From contig JAEOUJ010000237.1 of assembly GCA_016839405.1 (NCBI GenBank), forward strand, positions 1 through 5,144: 5,144 nt of DNA, written 5' to 3'. The stretch is from Candidatus Gerdarchaeota archaeon (GTDB taxonomy: Archaea; Asgardarchaeota; Heimdallarchaeia; JABLTI01). Positions within the stretch are counted from its first letter, which is position 1. Each line of letters opens with the position of its first letter. This document shows positions 5,103 to 5,144 of the stretch, one piece after another. The notes under the pieces are model-generated. The model ran no database searches, was not told the DNA's origin, and saw only the letters and a list, made by a program, of their open reading frames with translations. The position numbers and the translations under genes are program-made.

Positions 5103-5144
5103 CTTTTTTATATCATTTCAGTCATTTGCTTCTAAGTATGAGAA
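5103..5144 (+). promoter_or_regulatory. Possible promoter and start codon of a gene running off the right edge
   Basis: CTTTTTTATATC (5103-5114) resembles a TATA box, and ATG 5138 lies about 28 bases beyond it, the spacing of a leaderless or very short-leader gene. Only two codons are visible, so no product can be named. On the minus strand a frame is open from the edge to TGA at 5120-5118, so a convergent gene ending there is the rival reading. Positions 5049-5102 show nothing else beyond A- and T-runs. Confidence 0.2.

Overview
The window is AT-rich (about 30% GC by eye) with short intergenic gaps, AT-rich boxes at archaeal TATA spacing, T-tract gene ends and a mix of short-leader and Shine-Dalgarno starts. 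The protein types also fit an archaeon: a zinc-ribbon plus membrane-helix protein, a surface-anchored DJ-1/PfpI protein with an Ig-like stalk, and several short orphan proteins. I think an Asgard (Promethearchaeota) genome is most likely, but there is no rRNA or marker gene here, so this is an inference.

Layout, left to right. Positions 1-443 (+) hold the C-terminal end of a protein that begins outside the window, probably a beta-galactosidase-like glycoside hydrolase. It converges on a small zinc-binding protein (486-728, -). A divergent promoter region (729-897) separates that gene from a zinc-ribbon membrane protein of DUF4190 type (898-1341, +). Two minus-strand genes follow: an unrecognised 120-residue soluble protein (1364-1726) and a six-helix membrane protein (1833-2477) that faintly resembles ECF transporter S components of the YkoE type. 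A second divergent promoter region (2478-2581) leads to the best-identified gene, L-lysine 6-aminotransferase (2582-3886, +). A strong T-tract ends it. A fresh promoter then drives a DJ-1/PfpI-family protein with a signal peptide, an Ig-like domain and a C-terminal membrane anchor (3990-5030, +). The last 114 bases hold a T-tract terminator and, at the edge, a possible promoter and start codon for another gene.

The genes do not form one obvious pathway. Most seem to be separate transcription units with their own promoters. The lysine aminotransferase lacks its usual partner, a piperideine-6-carboxylate dehydrogenase, within the window. There is no CRISPR array, tRNA, rRNA, insertion sequence or phage-like gene. 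No gap without a gene exceeds 300 bases. The points most worth following up are the exofacial DJ-1/PfpI protein, the bacterial-looking lysine aminotransferase with paired near-palindromes around its TATA box, and the possible solitary ECF S component.
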